A stretch of 64,000 nt of DNA from Sphingomonadales bacterium (GCA_016720115.1 JADJXT010000002.1:1196501-1260500); one strand, 5' to 3'; shown: positions 48,270-59,589, counted from the first letter of the stretch. Notes: a model not told the origin generated them from the letters alone. Numbers and translations are program-made.

Positions 48270-49385
48270 TCCACCCATCGAAATATCCTCGCCTCATTAC
48301 TGTCATGGGAACTTGATTTAACTTGCATGGCGGTTTTGAAAGGCAGGACGAAATCTAAAAAAAATGGCAGCAAAGCGTATACCGATTCGACGCTATTAGG
48401 GATGCCGCTATTTCATGTGAATGGTTTATTGGCAGTCTTACTAGCCAGTTACCGTAAACAGCGAAAAGTGGTTGCCATGTACAAATGGGATCCCATGCGC
48501 GCGGTTGAGCTGGTTGAACGCGAGAAAATAATCAGCTTTGTCGGCACTCCGGCCATGACGGGAGATATCATGCTGGCTGCCCAAGACACTGGTCATGATG
48601 TCGGAAGTTTGTTGGCCGTTGGCGGGGGCGGTGCTGCGCGCGCTGAATCGCAGGTCAAGGGCCTTGATGACACATTCAAAAATGCTAAGCCTGGTACCGC
48701 CTGGGGTATGACCGAGACCAATTCCATCGGCACATCTATCGTAGGCGATGATTATCTGAGCAGGCCATCGAGTTCCGGTCGCGTCAGCGCGGTTCTTGAA
48801 TTGGGGGTGGTTGATGATGGCGGAAATTTTCTTCCATCAGGAGAGCGCGGAGAATTATTGATCCGAGGCACTTCAGTTATTCACAAATATTGGGAACGCC
48901 CAGACTCCATTGATGATTTTCTAGAAGATGGTTGGTTCCGAACTGGAGATATCGCATATATTGATAAAGAGGGCTTCTTGTATGTCGTCGACCGACTGAA
49001 ACAGATCATAATTCGCGGTGGCGAAAACATTGGTTGTAGCGAAGTAGAGTCAGCTTTGGCAGGTTATCCGTCTATCATTGAAGCGTGTGTTTATGGTGTG
49101 CCTGATGAGAGGCTCGGCGAAGAAGTTGCGGCCACGATATACGCTGACAATCAGGTAGATGTTGCGGCATTGCAAGAAAGTTTGAAAAGCAAGCTCGCCA
49201 ATTTCAAGATCCCGAAATATGTCCGGATTTCGGAGACCCCTCTGGCCAGAATTGCATCTGGAAAAATCGACAAGAAATCGATCCAGAAAGAGCATGTTCT
49301 CGAATTGGATACCAAAAGACTTAGGACAATACCAGAGCTCTCAACACGAAAGCGGAAATCTGGCACCATACTCTATTGCACTTGA
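48270..49385 (+). pseudogene. acyl-CoA synthetase (AMP-forming), C-terminal two-thirds
   Basis: It joins at V-S-T-H-R-N-I-L, which normally follows the P-loop Y-T-S-G-T-T-G-x-P-K-G; everything before this, about 170-200 residues, is missing. Remaining motifs are A-W-G-M-T-E-T-N, G-W-F-R-T-G-D-I-A-Y, I-I-R-G-G-E-N-I and the C-terminal catalytic Lys in I-A-S-G-K-I-D-K-K. Without the ATP-binding loop it is non-functional. It would activate a carboxylic acid to its CoA thioester. Convergent with the transporter gene. Confidence 0.87.
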
Positions 49386-49455
49386 CAGCGCACTAAACCT
49401 TTCTGCGATAATGAGGCGTATGGCACCCAGTTATTATGGCTGCACAATATGCTGC

Positions 49456-50943
49456 CTATTGTCGGTGCTCGGTTATTGTTCTGTCTTGAAGTCTGCGCAA
49501 ATTTTCTTCGAAGTCCTCTTTGCTCAATTTGTAACTAGTCAAGGCGCCAATCATAACAAGATAGATCGCGGTCACGATTGGAACGAAATACGCGCCAAGA
49601 TCCCAAATCGCCTGGTCCGAGACATCATCAACGCTCACCCCTTTTTGGGAATTGTGCAAGCGTCAGTACGAAGGATGCCATCAACACACCCAAGCCCTGA
49701 ACGCTCTTTTTCGCAAAAGTTATGGCCGCGGCCAATATCCCTTCAGAGCGCCGCCCGGTTTCCAGTTCTGATTGCTCTGCCAAATCGGCAAGCATCGAGG
49801 CGACCAAAATATTGAAACAAATTATTAGGCCAAGATCAACGATCCCAAAAATCAGGTTAAACCAGAATATGATCGGATCGCCGTTAGCCGGGAGCATATC
49901 AAACAGGCGCATACAAATAGGAATTGGCGCCGCCACAAACGCCACAAGCCCCACAATGATCGCGCCGTTCTTTTTGCCCATACGCTCAGAAACGAATGGC
50001 GCAATCTTAAAGCCGATAAAGGCCGACAGGAAAATCCCGATAGAAAGATAGCCGGTTTCCGCGGGCGTGAATTCCCAGAAATAGGAAACAAAATACAGAT
50101 GCAAAGAGGCTTTGAGACCCAAACCCATAGCGCCGAGCATCGAAGCGGCAAAAATCGATACGAACGAGCGATTGGCAAGCGTTTCAAAATCTCTTTGAAG
50201 ATTTTGGGCACTGTAAGTTTGCGTTGTTGGGGCGGGCTATAAAGCGTTGGAATTCTTGAATGCGTGCCCGCCGATGACACCATAATAGAGATAAAAATCA
50301 ACACCGAAGCGATAACGCCATAGGCAGTGTAAGGCGCCCGCGAGCTTACTGCCTCGGACATGGAGCCGGTTACGAAAAGTGGAAAGACAATGAAGAGCAT
50401 GGCGATGTTCATGAAATTGCCGCCCGACCAGGCAAAGAAATGAGCGTAGCTGATGAGCCTGCTTCTATCGTTGTAATCCTGAGTCAATTCAGGCGCCAAA
50501 GCTATATTGGGCGTTTCAAAAAATGTGATGCCGGTCCGTATCAAGACGGATAAACACAACAGATACCAAAAAGTCTCTGTGTCAGAGAAGCTTTCGGGGG
50601 GCATCCAAACTAAGAAAAAACACAGCGCAACCGGAATCGCAGCTCCATACATGAAAGGATGCCGGCGCCCCCATCTGGAGCGCAGATTATCCGACCAATA
50701 ACCCACCAATGGATCGCTTACCGCATCAAAAAGCAGCGATATAAACAGAGCCAGCCCAACCAATCGGGGATCCAGGCCCACAACCTGGCTGTAAAACGCC
50801 AAGAGGTAATAATCGAAGCCGTTGGATTTGATACCAAAGGCCATAGCGCCCATCCCGTAAAAGACGCGCGTGTGCCAAGGAAGCGGTGGCGTAGGAATTG
50901 GCGATTGCGAGATTGGTTCTAACGGTGGATTAACGGTCGCCAT
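49456..50943 (-). pseudogene. GPH/MFS-type sugar-cation symporter-like transporter (two frameshifts)
   Basis: A twelve-helix transporter of about 495 residues when joined. L-F-D-A-V-S-D-P-L-V-G-Y-W-S-D and S-R-W-G-R-R-H-P-F-M-Y are the GPH-family loop 2-3 signature. Breaks lie near 50176 (a base missing before A-N-R-S-F-V) and in the A5G4 run at 49638-49646. The start at 50941-50943 (MATVNPPLEP) lies 13 bases after the ALDH stop. It probably imports the substrate of the operon across the inner membrane. Confidence 0.83.
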
Positions 50944-50956
50944 GCCAATCTCCAAT

Positions 50957-52390
50957 CTAATTTTTGATTTCTGAGCCGAGGACAGATTTGTATTCCAGAA
51001 ATTCATCAAATCCAATCTCGCCCCATTCACGGCCATTGCCTGACTGCTTATAGCCGCCAAATGGTGCGTTGAAATCCGCATGGGCCGCGTTCACGAAAAC
51101 TTGGCCCGTGCGCATCTTTCGAGCCACTTCGACAGCTTCTTGATGTTCGCCCTGAACATAGCCGGACAAGCCATAGGGCGAATCATTGGCGATCTCGATC
51201 GCGTTATCAACCGTGTCGTATGCAATGATGCTCAGCACAGGTCCGAATATCTCTTCTCGTGCAATTGTCATATCATTGCTGACATTTGAAAAGATCGTTG
51301 GCGCAATAAAATAGCCGCTCCTAACACCATCGGGCCTGTCTGCGCCGCCGGTTTCCAGCTTGGCGCCTTCTTTGACACCTTCTGAAATCAGCCGCACAAT
51401 TTCTGCATGCTGACGTTTCGTCGCAATCGGGCCGATAGCCGGCGCCGGCGCATCCCAACTTGTCGCCAGCGGGATGGATTCGGCGACCTCAACTGCAATT
51501 CTAGTGGCCTCTGCCACTTTGTCTGACGGAACCAGGAGGCGCGTGCCCGCTGTACAAGTCTGGCCCACATTACTCATAATCCCTTGAACAGCCCTGCCAA
51601 CAGCATCCTTCAAATCGGCACTTGGCAAAACAATATTGGCTGACTTGCCGCCAAGCTCGAGCGATACTCTTTTGATCGTATCCGCCGCTGCCTTTGAGAC
51701 GTTGGCTCCGGCCATCGTAGACCCAGTAAAGCTGACCATATCAACATCTGGATGCTCAGCTATGGACGCACCCACTACTCTACCAGGTCCATTGACAAGA
51801 TTGAACACACCAGGAGGCACACCAGCTTCGTGGATAACCTCAGCCAGCAACAGTGAATCCAGGGATGTTTGTTCAGCCGGCTTCAGAACGATCGTACAGC
51901 CTGTTGCCAATGCCGGCGCAACTTTGCACGCAACCTGGTTCAACGGCCAATTCCACGGAGTGATCAACCCGCAAACGCCAATGGGTTCGCGTCGTATGGC
52001 TGTAGTGCCTTGAATCTTCTGAAACTCAAAACTCTCCAGAACTTTGGCCGCGGTTGAATAATGGGCAATGCCGGCCGGGACTTGCGCCCTGCTTGACCAC
52101 CAAGTTGGTGCTCCCATTTCCATGCTAATTGCTTCTGAAAACTCGTCAGCTCGAGCTTTGATTCCAGCCGCAATCCGTTCCAACATGGCCCTGCGATCTT
52201 CAACGCTAGATTGGGAAAACTCCTTGAACGCCTCCCTGGCTGCTGCCACCGCACGAGCGACATCATCTTCTCCACCGCCAGCAACGGTTGCACAAACTGT
52301 TTCGGTGAGGGGATTCACAACCTCAAATATTGACGGATTCAATGGATCAACCCATTCGCCGCCGATATACAGTTTGCTGTGTATTTTCAT
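50957..52390 (-). CDS. aldehyde dehydrogenase family protein
   Basis: A 477-residue NAD(P)-dependent dehydrogenase. I-T-P-W-N-W-P, F-T-G-S-T-M-A-G, L-E-L-G-G-K-S-A-N (catalytic Glu) and N-V-G-Q-T-C-T-A-G-T-R (catalytic Cys), and the C-terminal G-G-Y-K-Q-S-G-N-G-R-E. It differs clearly from the AldB/ExaC-like enzyme of the GRE operon. It lies between the TonB receptor and transporter genes in one operon, so it probably oxidises a pathway aldehyde. Its frame is intact. Confidence 0.92.
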   Translation of the reverse strand: MKIHSKLYIGGEWVDPLNPSIFEVVNPLTETVCATVAGGGEDDVARAVAAAREAFKEFSQSSVEDRRAMLERIAAGIKARADEFSEAISMEMGAPTWWSSRAQVPAGIAHYSTAAKVLESFEFQKIQGTTAIRREPIGVCGLITPWNWPLNQVACKVAPALATGCTIVLKPAEQTSLDSLLLAEVIHEAGVPPGVFNLVNGPGRVVGASIAEHPDVDMVSFTGSTMAGANVSKAAADTIKRVSLELGGKSANIVLPSADLKDAVGRAVQGIMSNVGQTCTAGTRLLVPSDKVAEATRIAVEVAESIPLATSWDAPAPAIGPIATKRQHAEIVRLISEGVKEGAKLETGGADRPDGVRSGYFIAPTIFSNVSNDMTIAREEIFGPVLSIIAYDTVDNAIEIANDSPYGLSGYVQGEHQEAVEVARKMRTGQVFVNAAHADFNAPFGGYKQSGNGREWGEIGFDEFLEYKSVLGSEIKN

Positions 52391-52507
52391 TTGATATGCC
52401 TCTTCTATGTGCTGCTTGCTCAGTCAAAAAAGTTGCGATCAGACTTTCGCCTGATCGCTAGTCTTTGCTCACCAAATTCCCAGCATCTGGTAGAGCGGAG
52501 AGTTCTA

Positions 52508-55245
52508 CTAAAACTTGCCGCGCAGGGTCAGTCCATAGGTCCGTGGCTCTTGGACAAATGCACCACGTGCTCGCTGGCCAGAGAATCCTCTAAGCGGAAT
52601 ATGGAATGTCAAAAACCTTGTCCGCACATCAAAAAAGTTGCGAGCCCAAGCCTCAATGGTGAACTTCTCATTTGCAGTTCTAAAACCAAGGCGAAGATCC
52701 AACTTCGCGTTCGATTTCTGGATATCAAATGGTGCCGCAATGGCGGCTGCCACCGCGTCCCGTACTTGAGCTTCGGTCGTCAGACCAAAGGTCGCAGGTC
52801 TTTCAGTAGGCAAAGTACTGGTGCGCCTTTTTGATTCATAACGAACCGAGAAACCTGCGAACATCGAGGCGCCGCTTGTGTTAATCTCGGTATCAACATT
52901 GGCACCACCAATCACAACCAATTTTGGCGCATTCGTGAATTGCTGACCGCACAATGCAGTGACAGAGCCGTTGAAATTCGCATCTGTCGGATCAAATGTG
53001 GTGCAATCATCGGGATATTTGGCGTCTGTATAAGTGGCAGCCAGGTTTAGGGATAATGCGTCAGACAACGCATAGGCTGATTCAAATTCCACACCCTTGG
53101 AGCGCGCTTTATCGACATTGAATGTGCTAAACCTTGTGCCATCAAATTCCAGCACCTGAAAATCCGAAAGATCAGAATAGAACAAGGCAATATTTGCCCA
53201 GGCCCGGTTGTTCAGGAATACGGATTTGAAACCCAATTCAAAGGCATCAATTTTCTCTGAGCGGAATCGCGGATCTGCACCGCCAACCGCAGCGGAAACA
53301 TCAAGGTTAAATCCACCGGACTTAAATCCATGCGTAAATCCACCATAGACGAAGGTTTGACCTGCAACTTCGTAGCTTAAATTTGCAGTATAGGTGAGCT
53401 GGTCATCCTTGAAATCTCTGTCAAATGGTTGTGGGATTAGATTCACAAATGTATTTGCCGCGTTCGTATTTGCAAATTGGGTGAAGAAATTATTTGGGTC
53501 GCTAGGATCATATAGACCGGAATTGAATATCCAACAGTTCGATTGAACAACTGATGCCAGTCGTGCGGGTCCCCCTGCGCCAAAGAAACCATTCGTCCCA
53601 TTGTACCGACCAAAATTAGGTGAAGTTAAGCTTGTCAAATTGTTGAATGTTGCCTCGCAGGCGTTGTGCTGTCCGGGAACTTGGTGGCCGACTTGGGCAT
53701 CTTTCTTTTCAGTGATGTATCGAGCACCAAGCGTCAGATTTAGCCCGTCAGTAAGCTCCAGCACATTGTGAGTGAAGACCGAAAAAGAACTGCCATCTTG
53801 CTGTGCCCTTGGCGCGGCATAGTCGCCAGCTGCATCTACGCCGTTAGAAGCAAAATTTAGCTCATTGAATACAGGCTGACCAAACGAACCGACGCTAACG
53901 CCCGCCTGCATATCCCGCAAAAATACCAAAGCATAACGTTGATCGATCTTCTCATGCGAATAGTATGCCCCAATTAACCAATCCAAACTGTCTTCAAAGG
54001 CATTCCCTTGAAGCCTGAGCTCATGCGATGTCGACTTAATCGTGGTGCCGTTTAGCGCATCCAAGTCCACATTTGGTAAGATAGCTTCAGCTTCGGGGCA
54101 GGGACCAACAGCGTATATTTCAAGCGAAGTGTAATCGCCGCGACAAGAATCAGCATTCGATTCGCCATAATAACCTAGATAAGAGAGGTTTGCGAAAGGC
54201 AATTCCACATCATACGTGGCGCCAACATTCCAACCGTTATAAGGGTTGGTATAGTTGCTGTCGTTCGCCAACCCTTCTTTTAGGGCTCGGCGACCAACAA
54301 AGTCAGCCCCTGCTGTTCCGCCAAATGCAGAAAATGGTGCCGAGTTAGCCTGAATAAAGGGTGAGTGATTCAACCACACCGCCGAACAACATTGATCATC
54401 CCCTCGAGAATAACCAGCAAATAGACGCAAAACGCCTGCATCTTCTAAGTCAAATAGCAACTGTCCGCGAACGGAAGATCGGTCTATCGAGCTAGAATCA
54501 TATCCGTCCGGGCCAATAACATATCCATCACGCACAGCATGCGAGCCAGAGACCCGAAGAGCTACTTTTCCTTCAGAAACCGGAACATTAAACCCGCCGC
54601 GAACCTTGAACAGATCGTAATTGCCGGCGGAAACATCGAAGAATGCTTCTGTATCATCAAGGTTTGGCTTGTTGGTCTTTATGACCAAAGCGCCTGCCGA
54701 AGTGTTGCGACCAAAAAGCGTACCCTGCGGGCCCTTAGGACCTCAACTTGCTGAACATCATCCAATTCACCAAGGACCGCACCTGGGCGCGGGATGTAAA
54801 ACCCATCCACAAATGCGCCGACCGAACTTTCAATACCAATATTGTTACCGGTGGTTCCAATCCCGCGCAAACGAAGCGTCAGCCCGCCAGTCGTACTATC
54901 CGAGGAGTTCATCTGGTAGCTAGCGGCGGCCCGCTCCAAATTTGTAATGTCTGAAACGCCGGTACGCACCAACATTTCGGCATCTACGACTGTAACGGCA
55001 ATCGGCGTCTCAACAATGGACTGTTCGCGCTTTGTAGCGGTGACGATTATTAGATTTCGGTCGCTCTCTGGTTCGCTCTGCGCTTGCGCAGAAGGGGCCT
55101 CCTGCTGAATATCATCATTTGCCGATGCAATCCCAGGCGCGCCCATATAGCCAAGGGCGGATGCAATCAAAGCAAATCTTGAGGTTTTGCCCCAAAAATC
55201 AGATTGATCGCCCAAGTTTAGTTTGTTGTGATCGTTGTTGCTCAA
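52508..55245 (-). pseudogene. TonB-dependent outer-membrane receptor (single-base frameshift)
   Basis: A 912-residue receptor when corrected. It has a signal peptide, the TonB-box-like L-I-I-V-T-A-T-K-R-E-Q, a plug domain with L-R-G-I-G-T-T-G-N-N and V-E-V-L-R-G-P-Q-G-T-L-F-G-R, then a beta barrel ending in Phe. This Pro-x-T-A-T-K-R type is abundant in sphingomonads and is used for large or hydrophobic organic substrates. The frame breaks at 54732-54734 (one G/C missing). Start is TTG at 55243-55245 with GAGGAGG 5 bases upstream. That ribosome binding site lies in the 53-bp repeat. Confidence 0.9.
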
Positions 55246-55249
55246 GATA

Positions 55250-55302
55250 CCCTCCTCAGGTGCCGCAAAATAATTTTGCTTATTTCTATAGCTATCAGAG
55301 CA
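55250..55302. repeat. 53-bp direct repeat, right copy
   Basis: TonB receptor leader including its ribosome binding site (reverse complement of CCTCCTC at 55251-55257). It ends ...TATCAGAGCA directly at IS-B3. Identical to 38104-38156. Confidence 0.92.
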
Positions 55303-56723
55303 GGTCGCGTCCGTCAAGGTGGTGTAATTTCGGCTGTGGCCGTGGGCCATCGTCAGGCGGCTTTGGCGGTGATGTGTAGGGGCTGATTTTCCTCCTCGAT
55401 CATGGGTTGGTTGAGTTCGGCCATGCCTTCGATCTGCATGTATCGGTGCTGGAGCTGCCACTCGTCGTTCTGCTCCATCAGCACAGCCCCGACGAGGCGG
55501 ATGATGCTGTCTTCGTTCGGGAAGATTCCGACGACGTCGGCGCGGCGCTTGACCTCCTTGTTGAGCCGCTCGAGCGGATTGGTTGAGTGTAACTTCGTGC
55601 GGTGCTGGGTGGGAAAGCCGGTGTAGGCGAGCACGTCGGTTTCGGCCTCGTCCATGCAGGCGCCGAGCTTGGGCCAACGGGTGCGCAACTGGTCGGCGAC
55701 CTGTCGCCAGACCTGCGTTGCGCTTTTCTGATCGGGCTGCAGGAAGACCTGGCGGATCGCGGCGGCGACGACAGTGTTCTGGCCCTTGGGCACATAGGAC
55801 AGGGCATTGCGCATGAAGTGCACCCGGCAGCGCTGCCAGGTGGCGCCCATGACGCGGGTGATCGCGCCCTTGAGGCCCTCGTGAGCATCGGAGATGACCA
55901 GCTTCACGCCGGTAAGACCGCGCCGAACAAGGTCCTTCAGGAAGTCGGACCAGAAGACCTCCGCTTCCGAGGGGCCGATATGCAGGCCGACGATCTCGCG
56001 CCGGCCCTCGGTGTTGACGGCCATGGCGATTATTGCGGCAACGCTGATGATCCGCCCGCCTTCGCGTACCTTGAGATAGGTGGCATCGAGCCAGAGATAC
56101 GGCCATTCGCCGGTGAGCGGGCGTTTCAGAAAGGCATGGACGCGCTCGTCAATGTCCTTGCAAAGCTTGGAGACGGTGGACTTGGAGATGCCGGTCATGC
56201 CCATGGCCTGGACGAGTTCATCGACCCGCCGGGTGCTGACCCCGCCGATCCACGCTTCCTGGATCACCGCAACCAGCGCTTTCTCGACCATCTTGCGGGG
56301 CTCAAGGAAGCCCGGAAAGTAGGACCCAGCACGCAGCTTGGGGATTTTCAGGTTCAGCGTGCCTACCCGGGTATCCAGCGAACGGTCGCGATAGCCGTTG
56401 CGCCAGGTCGCGCGCTCGCTGCTGCGTTCGTGGCGACCCGCGCCGATCAGGCCATCAACGTCGGCCTCCATGATCAGCTGCAGCACGTTCTCGGCGATGG
56501 TGCGCAAAAATCCGGTTGGCCGCCCTTCGCAGCAAGCTCTTCGATCAGTAATCTGTCCTCGGTCATCGGGAACTCCTCTTCGTCACGGTTGAAGTGTGCA
56601 AACTCCACCATAACGATGAACCCGGTGGCCACCAGCGACGCCGCATTCCGGGGTGGGGCATGCCCCACCCCGGAATACACCATCGCCTACACCGGAAATT
56701 ACACCACGAGCGCGGACGCTAAC
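55303..56723 (-). mobile_element. IS256-family insertion sequence IS-B, copy 3
   Basis: Same element as copies 1 and 2, one base shorter. Left flank tcagagca, right flank tgcgccgg; no target duplication, and unrelated DNA on the two sides. Confidence 0.93.
55353..56566 (-). pseudogene. IS-B transposase, copy 3 (one-base deletion)
   Basis: As the intact copy at 17924-19138 except that the A run at 56506-56510 has five A where six are needed. The frame is broken about 20 residues from the N-terminus. Confidence 0.9.
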
Positions 56724-57326
56724 TGCGCCGGGGAGGAGCGTGAGCCCCAGATGGCGACGATAATAGTCTATCAATTTGGCCTTGCGAGCTTCAAAGTCCG
56801 ATGATCCTTCATGCTCTATCCCCTCATATGCGAGCGGAAAGGCTTTGAGCATGGTGATGTACGGGTCTGGGCACAAGAGCGGCAATGCGTCGGCCAGGAG
56901 CGCCTTCATGCGGCCGTCGCCGCCATATTCGGGATCGATAACGATGCTGTCGACGATCAGATAGGCATCGCCTTGCGCGTGGTCTTCGATGTGCCAGCTT
57001 TGATCGAGGGTGTAGGCCACGGTGTAGAGATATTGTGAATGGGAATCGCAGGTGTCGACGAAGGTGTAGGCATCTTCGGCGTGATCCATTTCGAGCAGCG
57101 TCAACTTGATGGCGGCGAAGGGAATGCCCTCGACAGATGCCGAAAGGTCGAGCTTTCGCATCGTTGCCCTGGAAATCTCCTTTTCGATGAAATGCTTTGG
57201 TCCGACGCGGTATCGAATAGCCATCGGCCCCGCGGGGTGTGGGACAGAGCCGAGCGGTTTTGCGGAGACTTTGAGTTCACGCAGTGTGCGCTGCAATAAT
57301 TCGCTCTGGGTCGGAATGTTGGGCAT
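56724..57326 (-). pseudogene. GNAT-like protein, C-terminus cut by IS-B3
   Basis: About 200 residues starting MPNIPTQSELLQRTLRELKV. The segment V-I-D-P-E-Y-G-G-D-G-R-M-K-A-L-L followed by Y-Y-R-R-H-L-G-L resembles the acetyl-CoA-binding core and last helix of GNAT acetyltransferases. The family is not certain. Reading then runs into the IS-B terminus, so the end is artificial, though little may be missing. Confidence 0.6.
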
Positions 57327-57675
57327 TGGGGCTGTGTCTCATGTTTTGGGGTGATTGGACAAGTCTCTGTCCAGGGGTTTTGGACGTGCTTTGAAGAAAG
57401 GGTGATGGCGGTAGTTGCTGCCCGGGTGGGCGTCAGCCAGTTGGTCTTTGGGTGGCCGCGAGTTCAGACAATTCGAGGTCCGCGCGCGGTCGGGTGTTGC
57501 CTCGTTGACTTTGTCTCGGCTTTGACGCAGCTTGAGCTTGCGCCAACCGTGATGGCGCGGGGCCGGAATCCCGAACCGTGAAGACGGATCATCGCATAGC
57601 ATGAAGACCATCTCTCTTTTCCAAGGGTGATAGGGACATATCCGGCGCCTCCCGCTTGTCACCCGTTGGAGAAGT
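57327..57675. other. 349-bp gap without a recognised gene
   Basis: Divergent spacer between the GNAT-like gene and the ATPase gene. A minus-strand frame (57339-57740) overlaps the ATPase start and has no family features, so I do not call it. No hairpin or repeat of note. Confidence 0.5.
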
Positions 57676-59589
57676 GTGGTGGTTGATACTCTCGATCGAG
57701 CAAAGCGGTTCGCCAAGCGACTGCAGAAGGAAGCGCGCACGAGCGAGCCCTTGCGGCTGAGTGCGGCGCAGGAAATTGCGGCAAAAGTCCTTGGCTACAA
57801 GGATTGGCATCATTTGACGGTCAGGCTGCAGGAGGGTCGGCCGCTGGCCGAGCCTGCCGTTGGCGGACGGCATCTGGAATCTGCGTTGCGCGACCTGGGC
57901 AGCGCGGTCGATGGGCGCGAGCTCTATGGACGGCTGGCCGGTGTTGCCGGGCCGGATTCCGGCGTCGATCCCGATTTCGTGCCGACGCCGTCCAGTAGGG
58001 CGGTCGTGGAACTGGTCGACCGGTGTCCGGCTGGGCGCTTCGTGCTGGTGACGGGGCAACCCGATTCCGGCAAGTCGGCGGCCGTAGGCCAGCTGGTTCG
58101 CGAGCGTGGCGGATTGGGTCCCTCCCCTGCCGGTAAGCCGGTTCGGGTGTCATGCTCGTTGATATCGAGCGCTAATGCGCTGCTTGGTGCGATCTTCTAC
58201 AAGCTCGAAGGACATTCGTTGCAGGGGCGCTCGGCCGCCGTGCTGGAGGCGCGGGTTGTCGAGGCGATACGGAATAACCGGATTCCGCTGGTCTTCCTTG
58301 ATTCGTTCGAATCGCTCGGACGAAGCGGGGTGAGAAAGCCGCTGGAGGCGATGGAGAGCCTGGCGCGGGTGATTGCGGCGAGCGGTGCGCGCTGGGCGAT
58401 CGCCGGGCATGATTGGCGTGATCCCGGGCAGAAGCGGACTACGTCCGAGTTGGTGGATGCCGTATCGGCGCTTGGCGATTTGTGTGCGGGTCGTTTTTCG
58501 ATGCCGGCGCTCACGAGTACTGGCGGAGATCTCGAGGCGCTGGCGATCGGGTTTGAGAAGCGGGCAACCGGCGGCGACGGCGCGTTCTTCGCCGATCAGG
58601 CGAACAGGCGCGCATTGCTCGAGGGGGCATTCGACCGGACGATGTACAGCGTCATGGCGTTTTTGGACGACATGAAAGACCTGCTCGCCAAGCGCAAAGG
58701 CTGCAGCTGGTCGCAGGCGTTCGTTCTGGCGCAGGCGAATGTGGTCGAGCGCAAACAGCAATGGGCGGCGGCGTCCCCGGAGTCGGTGGCGGCGCTCGCG
58801 GCCAGTGTCGAGGAGAAACCGCGCAAGTTCGATATGATATCGCTTCTGGATTTGTTCGATGTGAAAGATGTCTTGTCGGCTGGTGCTTCGGAAGGGTCGC
58901 GATTTCATTTTGACCTAAACGGCATTCGGTTCCGTTTAAGGTTGCGCGAGACAGCGAGCGGAAGCGGGCGCGGGCTGATCGAGGTGTCTGCGCTTGATTA
59001 CTTTGGGTCGCCGACAGCAGCGTTGCGATCCGATCACGGCGTGCTGATTGCGAGCCCGGCTGGCAGTCCGGCGGCGCTCAGTGTCAAGTTCGACTTTGCG
59101 GCCACAGGCACCGATCGGAATTTCGTCTATGCCGATGCAGAGGTCGTCTGGCCGTTTCTCGAGCGCTACATCAAGCCGATGCTCACGCCCTCGCCGCTCA
59201 CCTTGACGGGAGGGTCGGTCGCCGAATTGCGCGCTGCGGTGGATCTGATTCTCGATGCGACCGCGGCCGATGTTGTCGTGGTGGAGAGCGAAACCCCATG
59301 CACGGCGTTCCACTTCGGGATACAGCGCGGGGTGGCGAGGCGGTTTCCGGGCGATGTCGTCGAGACGCTGCGCGAGCTGTTGTGGTCTGAGTTCGGGCCG
59401 CGTGGCTGGGGCTATTCCCGGTCGCGTCCGGAAGAGATCGAGCCGGTGGCGATTTGGCGGCAACGGGGGAAGCCGAAACCGCGGGCGGGCGCCGACGAGA
59501 TCGCCGCAAGGGCCGAGCGGAGGTTGAGAGCGCGCAGCGCCTTGCTGCGGTCCTATATCGCTGAGCTGGCGAACCTGCCGCTTGTGTAA
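57676..59589 (+). CDS. P-loop ATPase with N-terminal helical domain, function unknown
   Basis: A 637-residue protein. Residues 1-50 (R-F-A-K-R-L-Q-K-E ... L-S-A-A-Q-E-I-A-A-K-V-L-G-Y-K-D-W-H-H-L-T) resemble the short domain with a G-Y-x-D-W-H motif found at the start of many plasmid and island proteins. Walker A G-Q-P-D-S-G-K-S is at about residue 127 and Walker B-like V-F-L-D-S-F-E near 200, suggesting an AAA/STAND-type ATPase. The C-terminal 250 residues are unrecognised. The start is GTG at 57676. No obvious partner is translationally coupled. Confidence 0.65.
   Translation: MVVDTLDRAKRFAKRLQKEARTSEPLRLSAAQEIAAKVLGYKDWHHLTVRLQEGRPLAEPAVGGRHLESALRDLGSAVDGRELYGRLAGVAGPDSGVDPDFVPTPSSRAVVELVDRCPAGRFVLVTGQPDSGKSAAVGQLVRERGGLGPSPAGKPVRVSCSLISSANALLGAIFYKLEGHSLQGRSAAVLEARVVEAIRNNRIPLVFLDSFESLGRSGVRKPLEAMESLARVIAASGARWAIAGHDWRDPGQKRTTSELVDAVSALGDLCAGRFSMPALTSTGGDLEALAIGFEKRATGGDGAFFADQANRRALLEGAFDRTMYSVMAFLDDMKDLLAKRKGCSWSQAFVLAQANVVERKQQWAAASPESVAALAASVEEKPRKFDMISLLDLFDVKDVLSAGASEGSRFHFDLNGIRFRLRLRETASGSGRGLIEVSALDYFGSPTAALRSDHGVLIASPAGSPAALSVKFDFAATGTDRNFVYADAEVVWPFLERYIKPMLTPSPLTLTGGSVAELRAAVDLILDATAADVVVVESETPCTAFHFGIQRGVARRFPGDVVETLRELLWSEFGPRGWGYSRSRPEEIEPVAIWRQRGKPKPRAGADEIAARAERRLRARSALLRSYIAELANLPLV

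Noticed and set aside
57339..57740. A 133-codon minus-strand frame before the ATPase gene
   Set aside because: Low-complexity Arg/Ser composition, overlaps the ATPase start, and has no ribosome binding site.
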